Positions 40,752-51,660 of a stretch of DNA of 64,000 bases are shown one piece after another. Both the position numbers and the translations under genes were made by a program. The notes under the pieces were generated by a model that saw only the letters and a list, made by a program, of their open reading frames with translations, made no database searches and had not been told where the DNA came from. Within the stretch, counting starts at the first letter, position 1; every line of letters starts with the position of its first letter. Source of the stretch: Paramyrothecium sp. XJ0827 (lineage: Eukaryota > Ascomycota > Sordariomycetes > Hypocreales > Stachybotryaceae); the NCBI GenBank assembly GCA_020881915.1, contig JAJFPB010000013.1:62001-126000 (forward strand), read 5' to 3'.

Positions 40752-41097
40752 ACAACTGCAGGGTTGCGTGTGGAAGGGGGGCGCGCAATTATTAGTCAGC
40801 TGGGGGGCGCGCAAAAATTAAATGCGCGCCCGGGCGCCTCTGTATTGGTCGCCGTCCTTCACTTGGCCAGCAACGCCCACTGTATTTCTCCCCCCTCGGC
40901 ACCCTACTCCTCCGCCCTACCATACCAACCTTTCGGACTCGCACTATACAGGGTGTTGTTTAGCGGCCAATTTAGGCATACCAAGAGAAAATCCAAGCCT
41001 GAAATGTTGCAATGGCCAAACTATACCAGGACACTGAGAACTCTTGTACGCGACAACCTTCCTTCATCCTGGTAGACAAGTCCCTTCCGACACCCCC
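40752..41097. other. Uninterpreted, with repeated GGGGGGCGCGCAA motif
   Basis: GGGGGGCGCGCAA occurs at about 40,780 and 40,805, followed by ATGCGCGCCCGGGC. This might be the end of another, unrecognised transposon. A 103-codon frame (40,764-41,075) has no recognisable features. Confidence 0.35.
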
Positions 41098-41337
41098 GTA
41101 TCTCCTTGACAGTCAGAAGGTGCGCAGGGGATGTATGAGACATGGATCTGCACCAACTAAACGCGGGAAAAAGCCCGAGACTTCGGATTACTAGCAAATT
41201 GGCTGGTGGTAGAAGTCCCAGCATTTCCCACTTTGACAAAGGGCTACATCACATACGTCACAGCCGTACGCCGACCTTGTACCCTGCTTGCTGCGTCCAG
41301 CTCGTCGGTTGAGGGCATCGCCATCTAGTTGTTCCAT

Positions 41338-41594
41338 CCCCTTGACTGCGCGAAGCCTCAGATGTTGTAACGGACCGGGATCCTAATCAATTGGAACCAG
41401 GTAAAATCTAGATACATTGAAGCTCTGGTAAATTAGCTGATGGTAGATGTACTGGCATTTCCCTTTATTACATAGAAGTACATCGCATAGTAAATTAGGT
41501 GAGGTAGGGCTGGGAAGTTACTTTATGTACCGACATTATGACTAAGATGTTGTGGGGATCGTTACATCATCTGAGGCTTCGCGCAGTCAAGGGG
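41338..41594. repeat. 35-bp inverted repeat at the 3' end of the piggyBac-like gene
   Basis: Arms at 41,338-41,372 (CCCCTTGACTGCGCGAAGCC...) and 41,560-41,594 are complementary at 34 of 35 positions. The right arm overlaps the last codons and stop of the transposase gene. The 187-bp loop holds the 3' flank. A shorter imperfect direct duplication (AAATTxGCTGxTGGTAGA) is present at 41,195 and 41,430. Confidence 0.8.
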
Positions 41595-43337
41595 ATAGGG
41601 CCCTGTTGACCGCGTTTTTGACTGCTTTGACGGCCCTTTGAGCGTGGGCCAATTTGAACGCCCTGACATGCAAGACAAGGCCCCCTTTTACCTCTATTGA
41701 CAAGTTTATGCTGTGCAAGGGGCGTCAAATTGTCCCCAGCGCGATAACGTTGTCTTGACGTCCCCGTCTTTGCATATGTACGGAAAATCTCGTCAACTAA
41801 GGCCTCTAGGAACCGGCTTTGGGCCTTGTACGGCTTCCAGCTTGGATGGCCTTGTCTTTGCAAAATGAAGCTGTTAGACAAGGCCACAGCCAACAGGAAC
41901 CCCCAAGTAACTGCCCGGGCCGGGCCACGGCGTTGACGGTGGTTTGAGGCGACGTTGGCCCTCAAATGGTCACCAATGTCTACGCCATTCATATTGTCGT
42001 TGTATTCGGCTGCCGCGGACGGTATTGTAAGCTCTAGCTGGCCGTTTGAACCGAATTTTGGCCACTGTACGGCTGTTGTGTTGTCGGGCGGCGGCGGATG
42101 CGTTGGACGGTCTCGGTGCCTTTATATACGGTTGACAATAGCAAAACGAGGGCGTTATCTTTCCAGGCTATTTGGTTGACCTTCAGGGGCGTCAGCGGCT
42201 AGAAAATGCGTCCCGGATGTCTCTGAGGGCCCTACTGACCTTGTTATCTTGTGTGGGCCACGACAGTAACTTCCCCCACTGCCACAGACGTCGTCCGGCT
42301 CGATCGTCTGTCTTGAGGGCCAAGAGACGCTCGTACAGCCCACAATTGGTGCGAGCCGTCCTTGTGGCCCCATGGCCAAGGGTCCTAAGGGCCCGGAAGA
42401 GGTGGGGAGACGAGAAGAGGTTGTCTACGATGAAATGGTGGCCCGGCTCGGGCAGACGCTTTGCAAGGGCATAGACGACGCCTTGGATAGGGTTGAGAGC
42501 GTTTTCTTCATCGTCAAGGTCCGGGTCCTTCCACAATTGCCGTTCGACACCGACAGGGCCCCATTTGGCCCCTGGGGAGTGCCAAATCCACTGTAATATG
42601 TATCCATGGGTCCCTAGAAGCCAGACCTTGAGCCCAGTGGGCGTTGGCTTGGTTTTTATCGTCACCTTCTGTTTTGAACGTCCTTCAAACAAGACCATAG
42701 CTTCGTCAACAGCCACAAACGTGCCCACGATGACAGCGGCCATAGCGGCGGCCATCATGTGGTTGGCCCAGTCACTGGCCTTATCATACGGGTCCGGCAC
42801 CCCTGAGTGTATTGTGCCCGGGTCATCGATTCGTAGGCGTCGTTTGACGAGGAAAAAACGGTTATAGGTCATATATTTGATGATTTCATGACTGGGGACG
42901 TGTCGGCCACCTTCTGGCGCCCTCCAGAAGTCCTCAATCCTGAATTCTTTATGTAAAATCATATAAATCCATATTCCTATCCATATCCATAGCTCTGACG
43001 CTGTTGTCGGCGTCCAACCGTCTTGACGGGCTGTTTTTTTTCGGGGCCGCGGCGGCTCGTTGGACGGGTCGTTCGTGTAGGCAGCCCATTGTTCGACGAG
43101 GGCCTCGGGAAGGAAAAGCTGGAATAGCTTCAACGGCGTGGGTGGAAGAGGCAGGACACGAAGAGGGCGTTCGGGGACATCCATAGCTTCAAAATGCGTC
43201 CCTGGACGCGTTGTTGGCTCAAAATGCGGTCTGAATGTGGCATCGGCCGGTTGTTCCCTCGTCGCATGGTCTGTTTGAATAGGGACCCGTTCGTCGGGGC
43301 CCACGGTGGACACCGCAGCGTCTGCGGCGTCCTCCAT
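41567..43337 (-). pseudogene. piggyBac-like transposase, one frameshift
   Basis: The frame starts at ATG 43,337 (MEDAADAAVSTVGPDE). The catalytic core has the expected acidic residues: GTFVAVDEAMVLFEGR, HHFIVDNLFSSPHLF and YNDNMNGVDIGDHLR. A probable intron at 42,181-42,239 (GTCAGT...CTGAAG, 59 nt) joins PTQDNK to VNQIAWKDNALVLLLSTVYK. One base is missing near 42,085, after QRIRRRP, before the frame continues VQWPKFGSNGQLELTIP to the end at 41,567. The C-terminal CLACQG is reminiscent of the Cys-rich tail of piggyBac transposases. Without that single indel it would be about 571 residues, a normal length. Confidence 0.8.
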
Positions 43338-43509
43338 GGCTCAATTCGTCGTGACGCCGTTGTCCACGATGTGGGTAATAGTAAAAACGTATACATAGCA
43401 ATTTGGCTGCGTCAGCGTTTTCTTGTTCCTTTCCGTACCGACGCGTTGACCGGGGTGGTGTGGGTCTCACACATCCCTGCGCACCTTCTGACTGTCAAGG
43501 AGATACTCT

Positions 43510-43541
43510 GCATTGGATCACGCGAGTGTGTGATCCAATGC
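43510..43541. repeat. Perfect 12-bp hairpin GCATTGGATCAC
   Basis: GCATTGGATCAC and GTGATCCAATGC flank the 8-nt loop GCGAGTGT. It lies four bases outside the piggyBac-like right repeat. It may be a small palindromic element, an excision scar or a terminator-like hairpin. Confidence 0.6.
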
Positions 43542-43786
43542 TGATTGGCGAGATCTGCCCCGTTCGTCTACCACCCACAATAAACCAATTGGCAGCCCCA
43601 ACTCCACATCATCCCCGCCTTATCCATCTCACTTTCCGACGGTTGAACCCTTACTAGAGTTACCCCTCTACTTCTCTACTTAAAATATACTCTTCTTATA
43701 ACGTTACTTTATTTTATATACCTCCTCTTGAACCAGAGGCCTTGGGATAGCAGGTGTTTTATACGTTTTGTCGTTTAAGACGTGAG

Positions 43787-45916
43787 TTATTTAGGGGGCG
43801 GTAGACGTGGTAGGGGATTGCTGTGTGGAGGTAATAGCGAAGGTAATTGCAGGTCGATGTTTTGTAATGGCAGTAACGGAGCTGCTGAAACTGGATATGA
43901 CGGATTTACCCACCTACCACCATCAAAAAGGCGGCCTCGACAGTCCCAAATAGGTTCGGAGATATATCTCCAGTCATTAGCAGGGTATATGCTGGTCTGC
44001 AACGGAAACGGCCAAGGTTTATACCTATTTTGTTTGCCTCTACTGGTTGCGACCGGAAAAAGTCCCATCTCGACCCCGGGTTCGGCATTGTTGTTTTGAT
44101 GGAAGGGAGCCGGGACCGGGACGTAGCATGGGGCTTCTGGAAAAGTCGATACTACGCCTGGCGATGTTGCCAGCAAGGCGCTGGCAAGTGCAGCGTCTGC
44201 CATGGCAGACGTGCCTGACCAGTCAGGGAGGGTCTTGTCAGAAGGATTAACAGCAGCATACTGCCCCCCTTGAGATAGATGGGGCCTGTTGTCGTTCGCA
44301 ATGCTACGACCCGCCGTCATCGAGTTCGATGTGGACAGGGAATCTCGGGCACTAGCCTGAGGCGAGCCGCACTCATCAATGATATCAGCCGTCGCCTCGA
44401 TATTGGCCGATGAATCCGGTAATGGTGAATCGTGCCCATCAATGGTATCAACAGTCGGCCCGATATCGGTCGGTAAACCCGGTGATGGTGAAACCTCACT
44501 CTCGTCACCAGCCATAGGCAAGTTCGTTAACGGCGGTTCAGCTAGCCGTGAGTATTCCCGCTCAGTGTACTCCATCGGGACCGCTGGAGGGGCCGCTGGT
44601 GAAGTTTGATTGCCGTCGGTCGTCAGATCCATTGTTGATGCTTCGTGGAGCGTTTTCCCTTGGGGCGTAGTGATGACAATGATCTCCTCCTCGGCTTCAG
44701 ATTCCTCATCAGCTATAAGCTCCTCGTGTCGTGTCCTTTCTCGTTCTCGGAGAAACTTGCGTATCTGGCCAGAATTGTCGAAGAGGTTCCTAGCTTTGGT
44801 CTCCTTGGCATCAAAGGTCTGAAGGTCCTTGGCCGCAACCCAACTAGCCGCGCATTTGCTAGGGAAACTTTGCCCATCAAACCACATGACAGGGTACACT
44901 CGTTGAGTGACAAATGGCCCACCGTCTTCGTACCCTTGCCGCCATTGGAAAGTCTTCGACATAGTGTCGTAATCATAGCAGGGTGGAATATTCTCCGTAA
45001 GTCCAAGCTCTGCGACGGTGCGCAGCACACCGACCTGCTGGAGATTGGTGGTGGGTAGGAGTAGCACCGCCGACCATTTCTTCGACTTTTCCCAGAAGGC
45101 AAGATAGATTTCGCCAGGAATGATGGACTCGGCAGACTTGAGTTGTCTCCGGTTGCTGTCGCCGTTCCTTTGGTTGTTGGCAATTTGTGTCCCAGTCTCC
45201 CCAGCTGTCTCTGTATGGTTCATGGGAGGCTCGGGCAGATTCCTCGCGTTTCGGCATTTATGTTTCCACCCTGTTTTCTGTCGTTTCCGCTGGTCTGTTG
45301 CACTTGCGGTCTTGAGCCTTCTTTTAGTCTAAGCCGGGTTAATACCATAAATCCTCGAGGTAGCGGCCATGATCCTTACAGTATTAGCCTCGATGTTGGT
45401 GGCGGCCTGATTCACTTCGCCCGAACCTTGAGCTGGCATGGAGCCGGGGACTGCTTGCCATGAATCTGCTTCAGCTCCAGCTTGCAATGCGGTGTTGGCG
45501 AAGTCCTCAGACTGTTGACTCTGGGCTGATTTGAAAATCTTCTCCAGCGAATCCCCAGCCATGATTGGCCGTAGTGCTCCAAACAATTCTTCGCAGAGTC
45601 TGCTAATTGTGACCTCAAGTCTGTGGACATAGAGCACTTCGGCCTGTTCCAGATTCGACAAGTGGCTAGCTTTGAGTTTCTCCAGCTCCTGGCCATAACT
45701 CACGATTTTGGCTTCCGTCCTTGCCCAATCAACTGGGTCTGTATTGGCATAAACTTGCTCCCAAGCCATTTCGAGGTGGCCATTGACAGCGGCCACCTTC
45801 TCTTCATACTCGGCGGTCGGTGACTTGATTGAATACAATTCGCGGCGGCATTGTGCAACACAATCCTGCACTAGACGAAATTGCTTGAATATAGATCTTG
45901 GTTCTGGACTTGGCAT
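43787..45916 (-). CDS. Hypothetical 692-aa protein, possible chromatin-reader-like domain
   Basis: The gene is complement(join(43787..45328,45380..45916)). The 51-nt intron (GTAAGG...GCTTAG, 45,329-45,379) removes an in-frame stop and joins two phase-0 frames. Residues 1-150 are predicted helical (VQDCVAQCRRELYSIKS, KIVSYGQELEKLKASHLSNL). A basic stretch, KRRLKTASATDQRKRQK, follows the splice. Near residues 235-340 a compact domain reads PGEIYLAFWEKSKKWSAVLL ... FQWRQGYEDGGPFVTQRVYP ... VMWFDGQ. This resembles PWWP/Tudor-like chromatin readers in its GEIYLAFW...W..VLLLP start, but the resemblance is weak. The rest is acidic, Ser/Pro-rich and ends in a proline-rich tail. A GTG-begun extension to 45,928 is rejected in favour of ATG 45,916. 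Probably nuclear. Confidence 0.7.
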
Positions 45917-46776
45917 CTCGCTTGGCACCTGAATATCCCGCGCCTATATGAATTGCCGCGAACAGAGCCTTAGATCCTGAGGGGTATTAATTGATAGATT
46001 TCCAGTGGAAGGTGTCAGTATAGAAGGGTTCTGACCTTTGCGACAGTTGTGCTGCTTCTTTGGGCGTCTTTCCTCATCTTGAACTTTGCGAGGGGGACAG
46101 GGGTTCTTTCAACCAAATCCAAACGGAGGAAGGGGACAGGATCCTGTACCCAGCCGGACCAATCAATGACGGACATTATGGTATTCCAACCAACGACGGT
46201 GGGGCCTTAGTGGTCTGTTGGTCAAGGACCAAAGAAGCCGATTGGCTTGCTGACAAAACAGTTCTTGGCGGGATCCCTGAATTATCAGCTTCAAGAAGCA
46301 TAGTCTTGGGGAAAATGGAGGCGCTAATAGTCATGTGAGAGGCTACTAATGCAGTTGGTTCATGGTGCATTCATGGCAATTACTGCTGGAAATTCTGTTG
46401 AGGGATTTCGTAATACGGGGAAAGCCGACGTGGTCGGATGTCTCTGTATTAGTGGGCCCTGTACGGCCATTGTCACCCTGATATCCGGCTCCTCCGTACG
46501 CGTTCGCGTTCCAGCGAACAAATGAAATCTCCTGCAAAGTCTGTGTCGCTTTAATTAGTTCTGAGCCTAGCTTTAGTCTAATCATGTACAGATCCGATGG
46601 GGTTTGGGAAGACTGGTCGGAGGCTCAAAATTTAGTCAGTGGGTTATGGCCGGACCTAGCCATTGTATGTCCTTGGAAGGAGGGTAGCCCGGTCGATGGT
46701 TTTACCTTTTATACATCCCAGGGAATTGCGGTTTACTCTATAAAGTGGAGGAGTATAAACATTAGTGCAGAGTCTC
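45917..46776. other. Promoter side of the 692-aa gene plus unassigned sequence
   Basis: Short frames at 46,060-46,338 and 46,584-46,776 (plus) have no recognisable features. The second runs into Fot-like element D and could be a gene fragment. Confidence 0.35.
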
Positions 46777-46778
46777 TA

Positions 46779-48613
46779 ACGTGCATGATAAGCGAACGCT
46801 CCAGATAAGCGAACGCTCCAAAAATCTCAACCCTTACAATAGAAACCTCAATAAAAACACAACGAACCAATTGGTCAATTGAAACTAATCGCTATACTCT
46901 TGTCTAGAGACCTCTATCTCTGCCTTGCATGTTCGTGCATTATGCCCTGTCTTGCCGCAAATGCCACAGCGCCTCGGCCTCGATTGCAATGACCTCCCTT
47001 GACCACCTCTTCTCGACGATTCGGCCACTATCTGACTATCTACCTCAATTTGATCAATTGATGCCTGACCTTCGTCTATAGTCATCGTCCCTCCATTACG
47101 TAGGCGTTTCTTTTTTTCCCTCCGGCGCCGGCTTAGTATTGCATTTGCCTCTCGAAGATCCTTAACCTCTGACTCTAATAGAGCCATCCTATAGATAATT
47201 GCCTTCGTTCCCTTAGAAAAAGACTTCAATGCCTCAACAATTGATGCTGGAGAGCTGCTCTTATGTCTTTTAATTCGCCTCTCAATGAATTCAGATTGAG
47301 ATTCTGCCTCAAGGGCTGTCTTTGGGGTCTGCGGAACCCAAAAGGCAGGAAGAGCTGGCTCACCCACTGGCGGCGTTGGAGTTCGTAACTGAATATCAAG
47401 CTTTGAGATCACATGGTCCGCACATAAAGGAATAAGCCCGGCCCCTTGGAAGCCTCCTTTGATATTTTTTTCCGTCATAGTGGCTTGGTGTGCGGCATAA
47501 AACGCCGGGAAGAACTCAGTCTTAGAAACGTGTGTTATAGAGCATTTGATTAATTGCTCTATTTCTCGCCCATATGCCTTTTTGAGCGGCCCAAAGCATC
47601 CTACATCAAGTGGCTGGAGTAGACGAGATGAATGAGGTGGCATGCATAGCGTAATGATGTTATTCTCCTTGCAATATTCCTCAAAAGCAACTGAATGGTG
47701 GCTCTCATGCCCGTCAAGGACCAGAAGACGATAGGCACCATTTGATCTTTTGATTGTATATTGATTGAAGTGCTTTAGCCACTGGAAGCCCGTCTCGCTA
47801 TCGGTCCAGCCATTCTTGGTGGTTGCAATAGCCCAATCGCCCGGGAGGTTGCTTTCTCGATACCAGCTAGAGAGGTGATATTGGCCTGCAACGAAGATGA
47901 ATGGCGGCAGCGCCCACCCTTCAGCATTGATCGATTGAATCGTAGTAACCCATTCACGGTTTCCGGGCTGAACCTTTTTAGGGTTTGCACGCCTTTCTGT
48001 GCCTGTAAGAACCATACCGCTTGCAATAACGCCCATCATAAAGCCTGTCTCATCAAAGTTGTATATATCATTTGATCTTATGCCGTACTTCGCGATTGTG
48101 TTCGCCATAAGCAAAAACCACGCATTTATAATAGCTTGATCTTCGCATTTGGCTCTTTGATAGTCATACCTGCGAAAGAAACGCGTCTTAAGCTCTGGTT
48201 GCCGCCTGATAAAGTTTGAAGCCCAGCGTTGCCCAACTGGAGGCATATTGCGTTCAGCAAGCAGTCGATTGGCCATATCTTCAACACCACAAAGCCGGGG
48301 GGAAAACCCTCGTGTATCCAGGTCAAGGATATATTGGACTATTGTCTGTTCCTCAAGATCAGATAGTTTACGCGAATTGGCTATATTCGGGACTGTATGC
48401 CCTGTTGCCGGCGCTGCAGTGTACAGCGATAGATATTATAGATAGTTGCAGCGCGTCGCAAGCTTAATTTTGGGTCTTTTTGAAGGGCTTGAAGTGCAAG
48501 AAGGATATTTGCTTCATTGTTTAAGGTAGACATGCCTAGTTGTTGTGAATCAATTGATCTTTGGATGATGATGTAGGATGAGGGATTAGTGGAGCGTTCG
48601 CTTATCATATCGT
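46779..48613 (-). mobile_element. Fot/pogo-like element D
   Basis: It is flanked by TA at 46,777-46,778 and 48,614-48,615 and is 1,835 bp long. The left terminal region has two copies of AAGCGAACGCTCC (ACGTGCATGATAAGCGAACG...). The right end, read inward, is ACGATATGATAAGCGAACGC and has only one copy. The gene is on the minus strand. Confidence 0.9.
46885..48533 (-). pseudogene. Fot/pogo-type transposase D, N-terminal frameshift
   Basis: The start at 48,533 reads MSTLNNEANILLALQALQKD with helix-turn-helix RRAATIYNIYRCTLQRRQQG. After QSR about seven bases are missing compared with paralogues (near 48,395), giving TAG. From there the long frame to 46,885 is open and holds YNFDETGFMMG, LVLDGHESHHS, LLQPLDVGCFGPLKKAYG and the knuckle CGICGKTGHNARTC. 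The catalytic part is separated from the DNA-binding part, so the element is probably not autonomous. Confidence 0.88.
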
Positions 48614-48934
48614 TAAGTTTAGTAACGTTAACTTAGTCTAAAATAGGGTTGAGAATACGACATGTGGATAAGATGACTTGAGAAATCTGTAAACCAATCC
48701 ATCGCTGTACAGTAATCCGCCAGCATATCTCTTCAGGGCTGGCCCAGGTCAAAGTGGCAACAACCGAGCCCCGCAGTTGTGCAAATTGACATTGCAAAAA
48801 TTGCTGGGCAGATTATGCGAGCTGGCTATCTGCCAATGCCGTGCAGTAAATTTCTTATTTCACTCTTTTCGCTCCTCACCTCCCTTTCCCTTTCCAATTT
48901 CGATCGTCACATATCTGCACGAGCGTGAATCGTC

Positions 48935-49981
48935 ATGCCGAGAGAGCTACCACGCAGGGTTGTCAGGTCTTGTGCCTTGGACTGGACTGACGTTGCTTCG
49001 CAGAATCAGTCGAGGCTCATGGCTATGCCAGCTGAGATTCGCAACAAGATATGGAGGAGTTTCTTTTCCCACGTGGTACGCCCGCGCTTGCGGTACGCCT
49101 GCGATATGGGAAGCGGCATTGAATCGGACTCACATTTCGAAATCGCCTGGCTCTACGCCAGCAAGCGGCTCTACCTGGAAGTCTGGCCCGTCTTCCTGGG
49201 TCAGGTGCGTCTCGACGTGGTGTACATGAGCCACTCGCCGGTGCAATTGGCTATTATGCCTCCTCCGATCCTTCGAAGAGAGCTTCGCGAGATATGCTTC
49301 CACTGCCCAGTATCGGAATGGGCAGAGCGACCACCGAGGCGGCCATTCCCTTTCAATAGGTACCCGCGCTTGAGCACCTTTCGCATCGCTAGCAATATCT
49401 TGATTCTTCTTGATAGATTCCGGTGCAAAGATAGCAATGACCCTATGACTGTGGAAATGTATCGAGGGCTTTCGCCCCCGGAAAGGCTGGCCGCATGGAA
49501 AGACGCCCGCCTGCCGTCCGTGGACGAGATCATGGAGCACATGACCAGCATCGGCAAAGGCGGCTGGATAAGCCGCGTCGTAGATCCAAAGAACTTCACG
49601 CGCCCTCTCGTACTAAATCCAGACTCGGATGATGAGAACGACAGCGAGGATTGGCAGGGGTGGACAGAGCCACCCTATTCGGAGGACGAGCAAGAGAAGG
49701 GGTGGTTCTATCGGGGCAGCCGCGAAAGCCGATCGGCGGAGTGGTTGGAGGCTAAAGAGGCCAGGGACCTTGAGGCGTTTCGAAAAGTTGCCAATCAGAT
49801 GCACACCTTCGTTGAGGCTGAACTCACGCTCTTCAAATGGAAAGTCTACCCCACGTCTGGCGATACGCTGGATACACTTTTCGTTCTTGTAGACACGAGG
49901 ACGCGAAAGATTATGGAAATGAGGATGTTGGATGCAGAAGAGATCAAGGAGAGGGCTCGGTGGGCCGCGGAAGCGACTTAA
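48935..49981 (+). CDS. F-box/2EXR-type hypothetical protein (348 aa)
   Basis: One uninterrupted 348-codon frame. Residues 27-45 (SRLMAMPAEIRNKIWRSFFS) match the LxxLPxEIRxxIW pattern found at the start of F-box-like and 2EXR domains of many fungal proteins. The following hydrophobic part (FEIAWLYASKRLYLEVWPVF) fits the same module, in which W and Y residues recur. The centre is basic and Pro-rich. Residues 230-265 are acidic (DSDDENDSEDWQGW), and the C-terminal helix region ends LDAEEIKERARWAAEAT. The role in the family is usually unknown; substrate-receptor function is possible by analogy only. It is one of few apparently intact host genes here, with a pyrimidine-rich upstream region and CGTCATGCC start context. 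Confidence 0.75.
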   Translation: MPRELPRRVVRSCALDWTDVASQNQSRLMAMPAEIRNKIWRSFFSHVVRPRLRYACDMGSGIESDSHFEIAWLYASKRLYLEVWPVFLGQVRLDVVYMSHSPVQLAIMPPPILRRELREICFHCPVSEWAERPPRRPFPFNRYPRLSTFRIASNILILLDRFRCKDSNDPMTVEMYRGLSPPERLAAWKDARLPSVDEIMEHMTSIGKGGWISRVVDPKNFTRPLVLNPDSDDENDSEDWQGWTEPPYSEDEQEKGWFYRGSRESRSAEWLEAKEARDLEAFRKVANQMHTFVEAELTLFKWKVYPTSGDTLDTLFVLVDTRTRKIMEMRMLDAEEIKERARWAAEAT

Positions 49982-50364
49982 TCTATGTATCCAAGTCGGC
50001 GAGGCGCAACCACATCCGACCAGGCCATTCCTCCGACGCCCCCAGCCGCACTATGAGTCGCACGCCTTAGCTGCCGAACCTGTGGCCTGCTACCACCAAC
50101 ACTTTGAATGACCAGTTAATGCTGAGACAATCCATCCAGCGCCTAACGCTTCCTTGCTTGGGGACTAGTAGAGGTCTACCGCACACTGTGTCTGCGCCAC
50201 ATGGGGCCAGAAATTGGCCCGTTGGAAACATCCTAGAGTAGGCCCAAGTCTGATCTAACCTTGTATGCTTTTCTTGAAGTGGGCGTTTAGCTGTGATGCA
50301 ATCTGATAAAAAACAAATATATTATTTAAAGACTTTGTGTTGACTGCTAGATGAAAGATTTGCT
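49982..50364. other. Intergenic, no gene seen
   Basis: No supported frame or repeat. It separates the convergent ends of the F-box/2EXR gene and the adenosine deaminase fragment. Confidence 0.5.
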
Positions 50365-51053
50365 TTAAAGTACGTGATGACCCGACGATCTCAACAATCC
50401 CTCAACATATGCATAGTCCTGAATGACCCATCTCAACCAAGCATCCCACTCTATCTTCCACGAGGAGAATACCAACAATCTTTCCTCCTCGCTCATGCAA
50501 GCATGCTCGATGCTCCATTCTATTAGTTGCCGCCAACCGTGTACCGTCATATCTGCCTTGCCAATCATAACTTGGTAAAAGTCATGAGATAGAGTCGACC
50601 TGCGCGAAAGGTCAGTAGGTCAACTTTGAAACGCTGGAGTAACACCCGCTTGAACAAAGTTCCATTGTCACTGCTCACAGAACAGTGAACGTTATTAGCT
50701 AGGAGATCGTAGATGGTATGCCCACTCATTCTGGGTGTGAGGCCTAAGATTTGATTCGAAATAGGACAACTTTCTAGGCAAATGTTCCGATCTCTCATTT
50801 GTTCCATGATGGCAGGGTGTCGGGAGAGGGCGAATCCATGGCCGATACGCTTGCAGCCAAGCAGCAAGGCATCTACCAGGTTACGGTCAACCTTGGTCCC
50901 GATATCCAGGGTCTCGCCGCAATGAAGAAGGAGAGGTATCTCAACGCCGGAGGCTTCACAGTCCTTCTGGAACTGGAGCAGTTCTGGAACGAAATCTTCG
51001 AGAGGTCGCCCATTCGCCTCTTCCCCTACAAGCAGGGGTCTGCCTCTATCCAC
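50365..51053 (-). pseudogene. ADGF-type adenosine deaminase, 5'-truncated fragment
   Basis: The minus-strand frame reads GRPLEDFVPELLQFQKDCEA, LLLHCGETLDIG, CKRIGHGFALSRHP, CLESCPISNQILGL and CSVSSDNGTLF. These are the metal and substrate motifs of the adenosine deaminase/ADGF family (HxGE, GHG, SPISN-like, SxDNG). After a 46-nt intron-like segment (50,600-50,645, GTGTTA...GCAG) it continues SHDFYQVMIGKADMT to a stop at 50,365, but the splice phase is off by one. The first half of the enzyme, including the first HxH metal ligands, is missing, and the fragment starts near a TAGATAGAA-rich junction. The enzyme would deaminate adenosine to inosine, often extracellularly. Confidence 0.75.
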
Positions 51054-51069
51054 TTCTATCCACGCCGCC

Positions 51070-51145
51070 TTAAGAGTAGATAGAATAGATGACTTAGTAA
51101 GCAGACCCGAGGTAGAATGGATAGAAGTAGAATCTATCTATCTAC
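51070..51145. repeat. TAGATAGAA/TATCTATC-rich junction
   Basis: AGTAGATAGAATAGATG, TGGATAGAAGTAG and TCTATCTATCTACGTAGAT make a degenerate microsatellite exactly between the adenosine deaminase fragment and a hAT fragment. It resembles the simple tail of the LINE at 20,386 and could mark a repair or insertion junction. Confidence 0.45.
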
Positions 51146-51660
51146 GTAGATGCCTAGGTTTACAACGTCACATACGCCACACTTGCTAGCTCCAGCCTCA
51201 CGAACCCTCAACGCCATCAGCCAGCCATCCAGTGCCATTTCACTATCAACTTGTTGGCCTAATTGGTCCTCCAGCGCCTCGATCTCTGCATCCCGGAGCG
51301 CGATTCCATCGTAGTCTTCCATCAAGCCAGCCTTTATCCACGATCTTATCGTCTGGGCAGCAGAGATTACATCAATTCCGAGCCGTGCCCGCCGTATTGT
51401 GACCATACAACCTGCAGCAGAGAATGTTCTCTCACACTCGGCTGCCATTGGAGGCACGTTGAGCACGTCAAAGGCCATCTTCGCCAGCCGAGGGTACTCA
51501 AACCGACGCTCCATCCAGTACTTGATCCGGTCAGCCTTCGAGGAGAGGTGTGTCTCTTTGACTGAGAGAAGCCAACGGTCGACCCTCGAGACCTTTTCGT
51601 CCTCCGCTCGCCATGTATCCTCCTCTCGGCCCCTTCATCTTTTTCTTGCTTTATCTGTCT
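51134..51660 (-). mobile_element. C-terminal fragment of a hAT transposase
   Basis: The minus-strand frame reads WRAEDEKVSRVDRWLLSVKE then FEYPRLAKMAFDVLNVPPMA and ECERTFSAAG, the hAT dimerisation domain, followed by RARLGIDVISAAQTIRSWIK. It differs from hAT-1 and hAT-2 and so represents a third family. No terminal repeats were identified. Confidence 0.75.

Larger units (their letters stand above)
41098..43506 (-). mobile_element. piggyBac-like DNA transposon
   Basis: Inverted repeats of 43-44 bp, starting GTATCTCCTTGACAGTCAGA, lie at 41,098-41,141 and 43,464-43,506 and match almost completely. Between them is a transposase of the PiggyBac-derived (DDE_Tnp_1_7) type on the minus strand. I do not find TTAA immediately outside the repeats, so either the ends are a few bases off or the flanks were altered. 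Confidence 0.8.

Noticed and set aside
40764..41075. 103-codon plus-strand ORF
   Set aside because: Pro/Ser/Thr-rich translation without recognisable features, beginning in a GC-rich repeat; no support as a gene.
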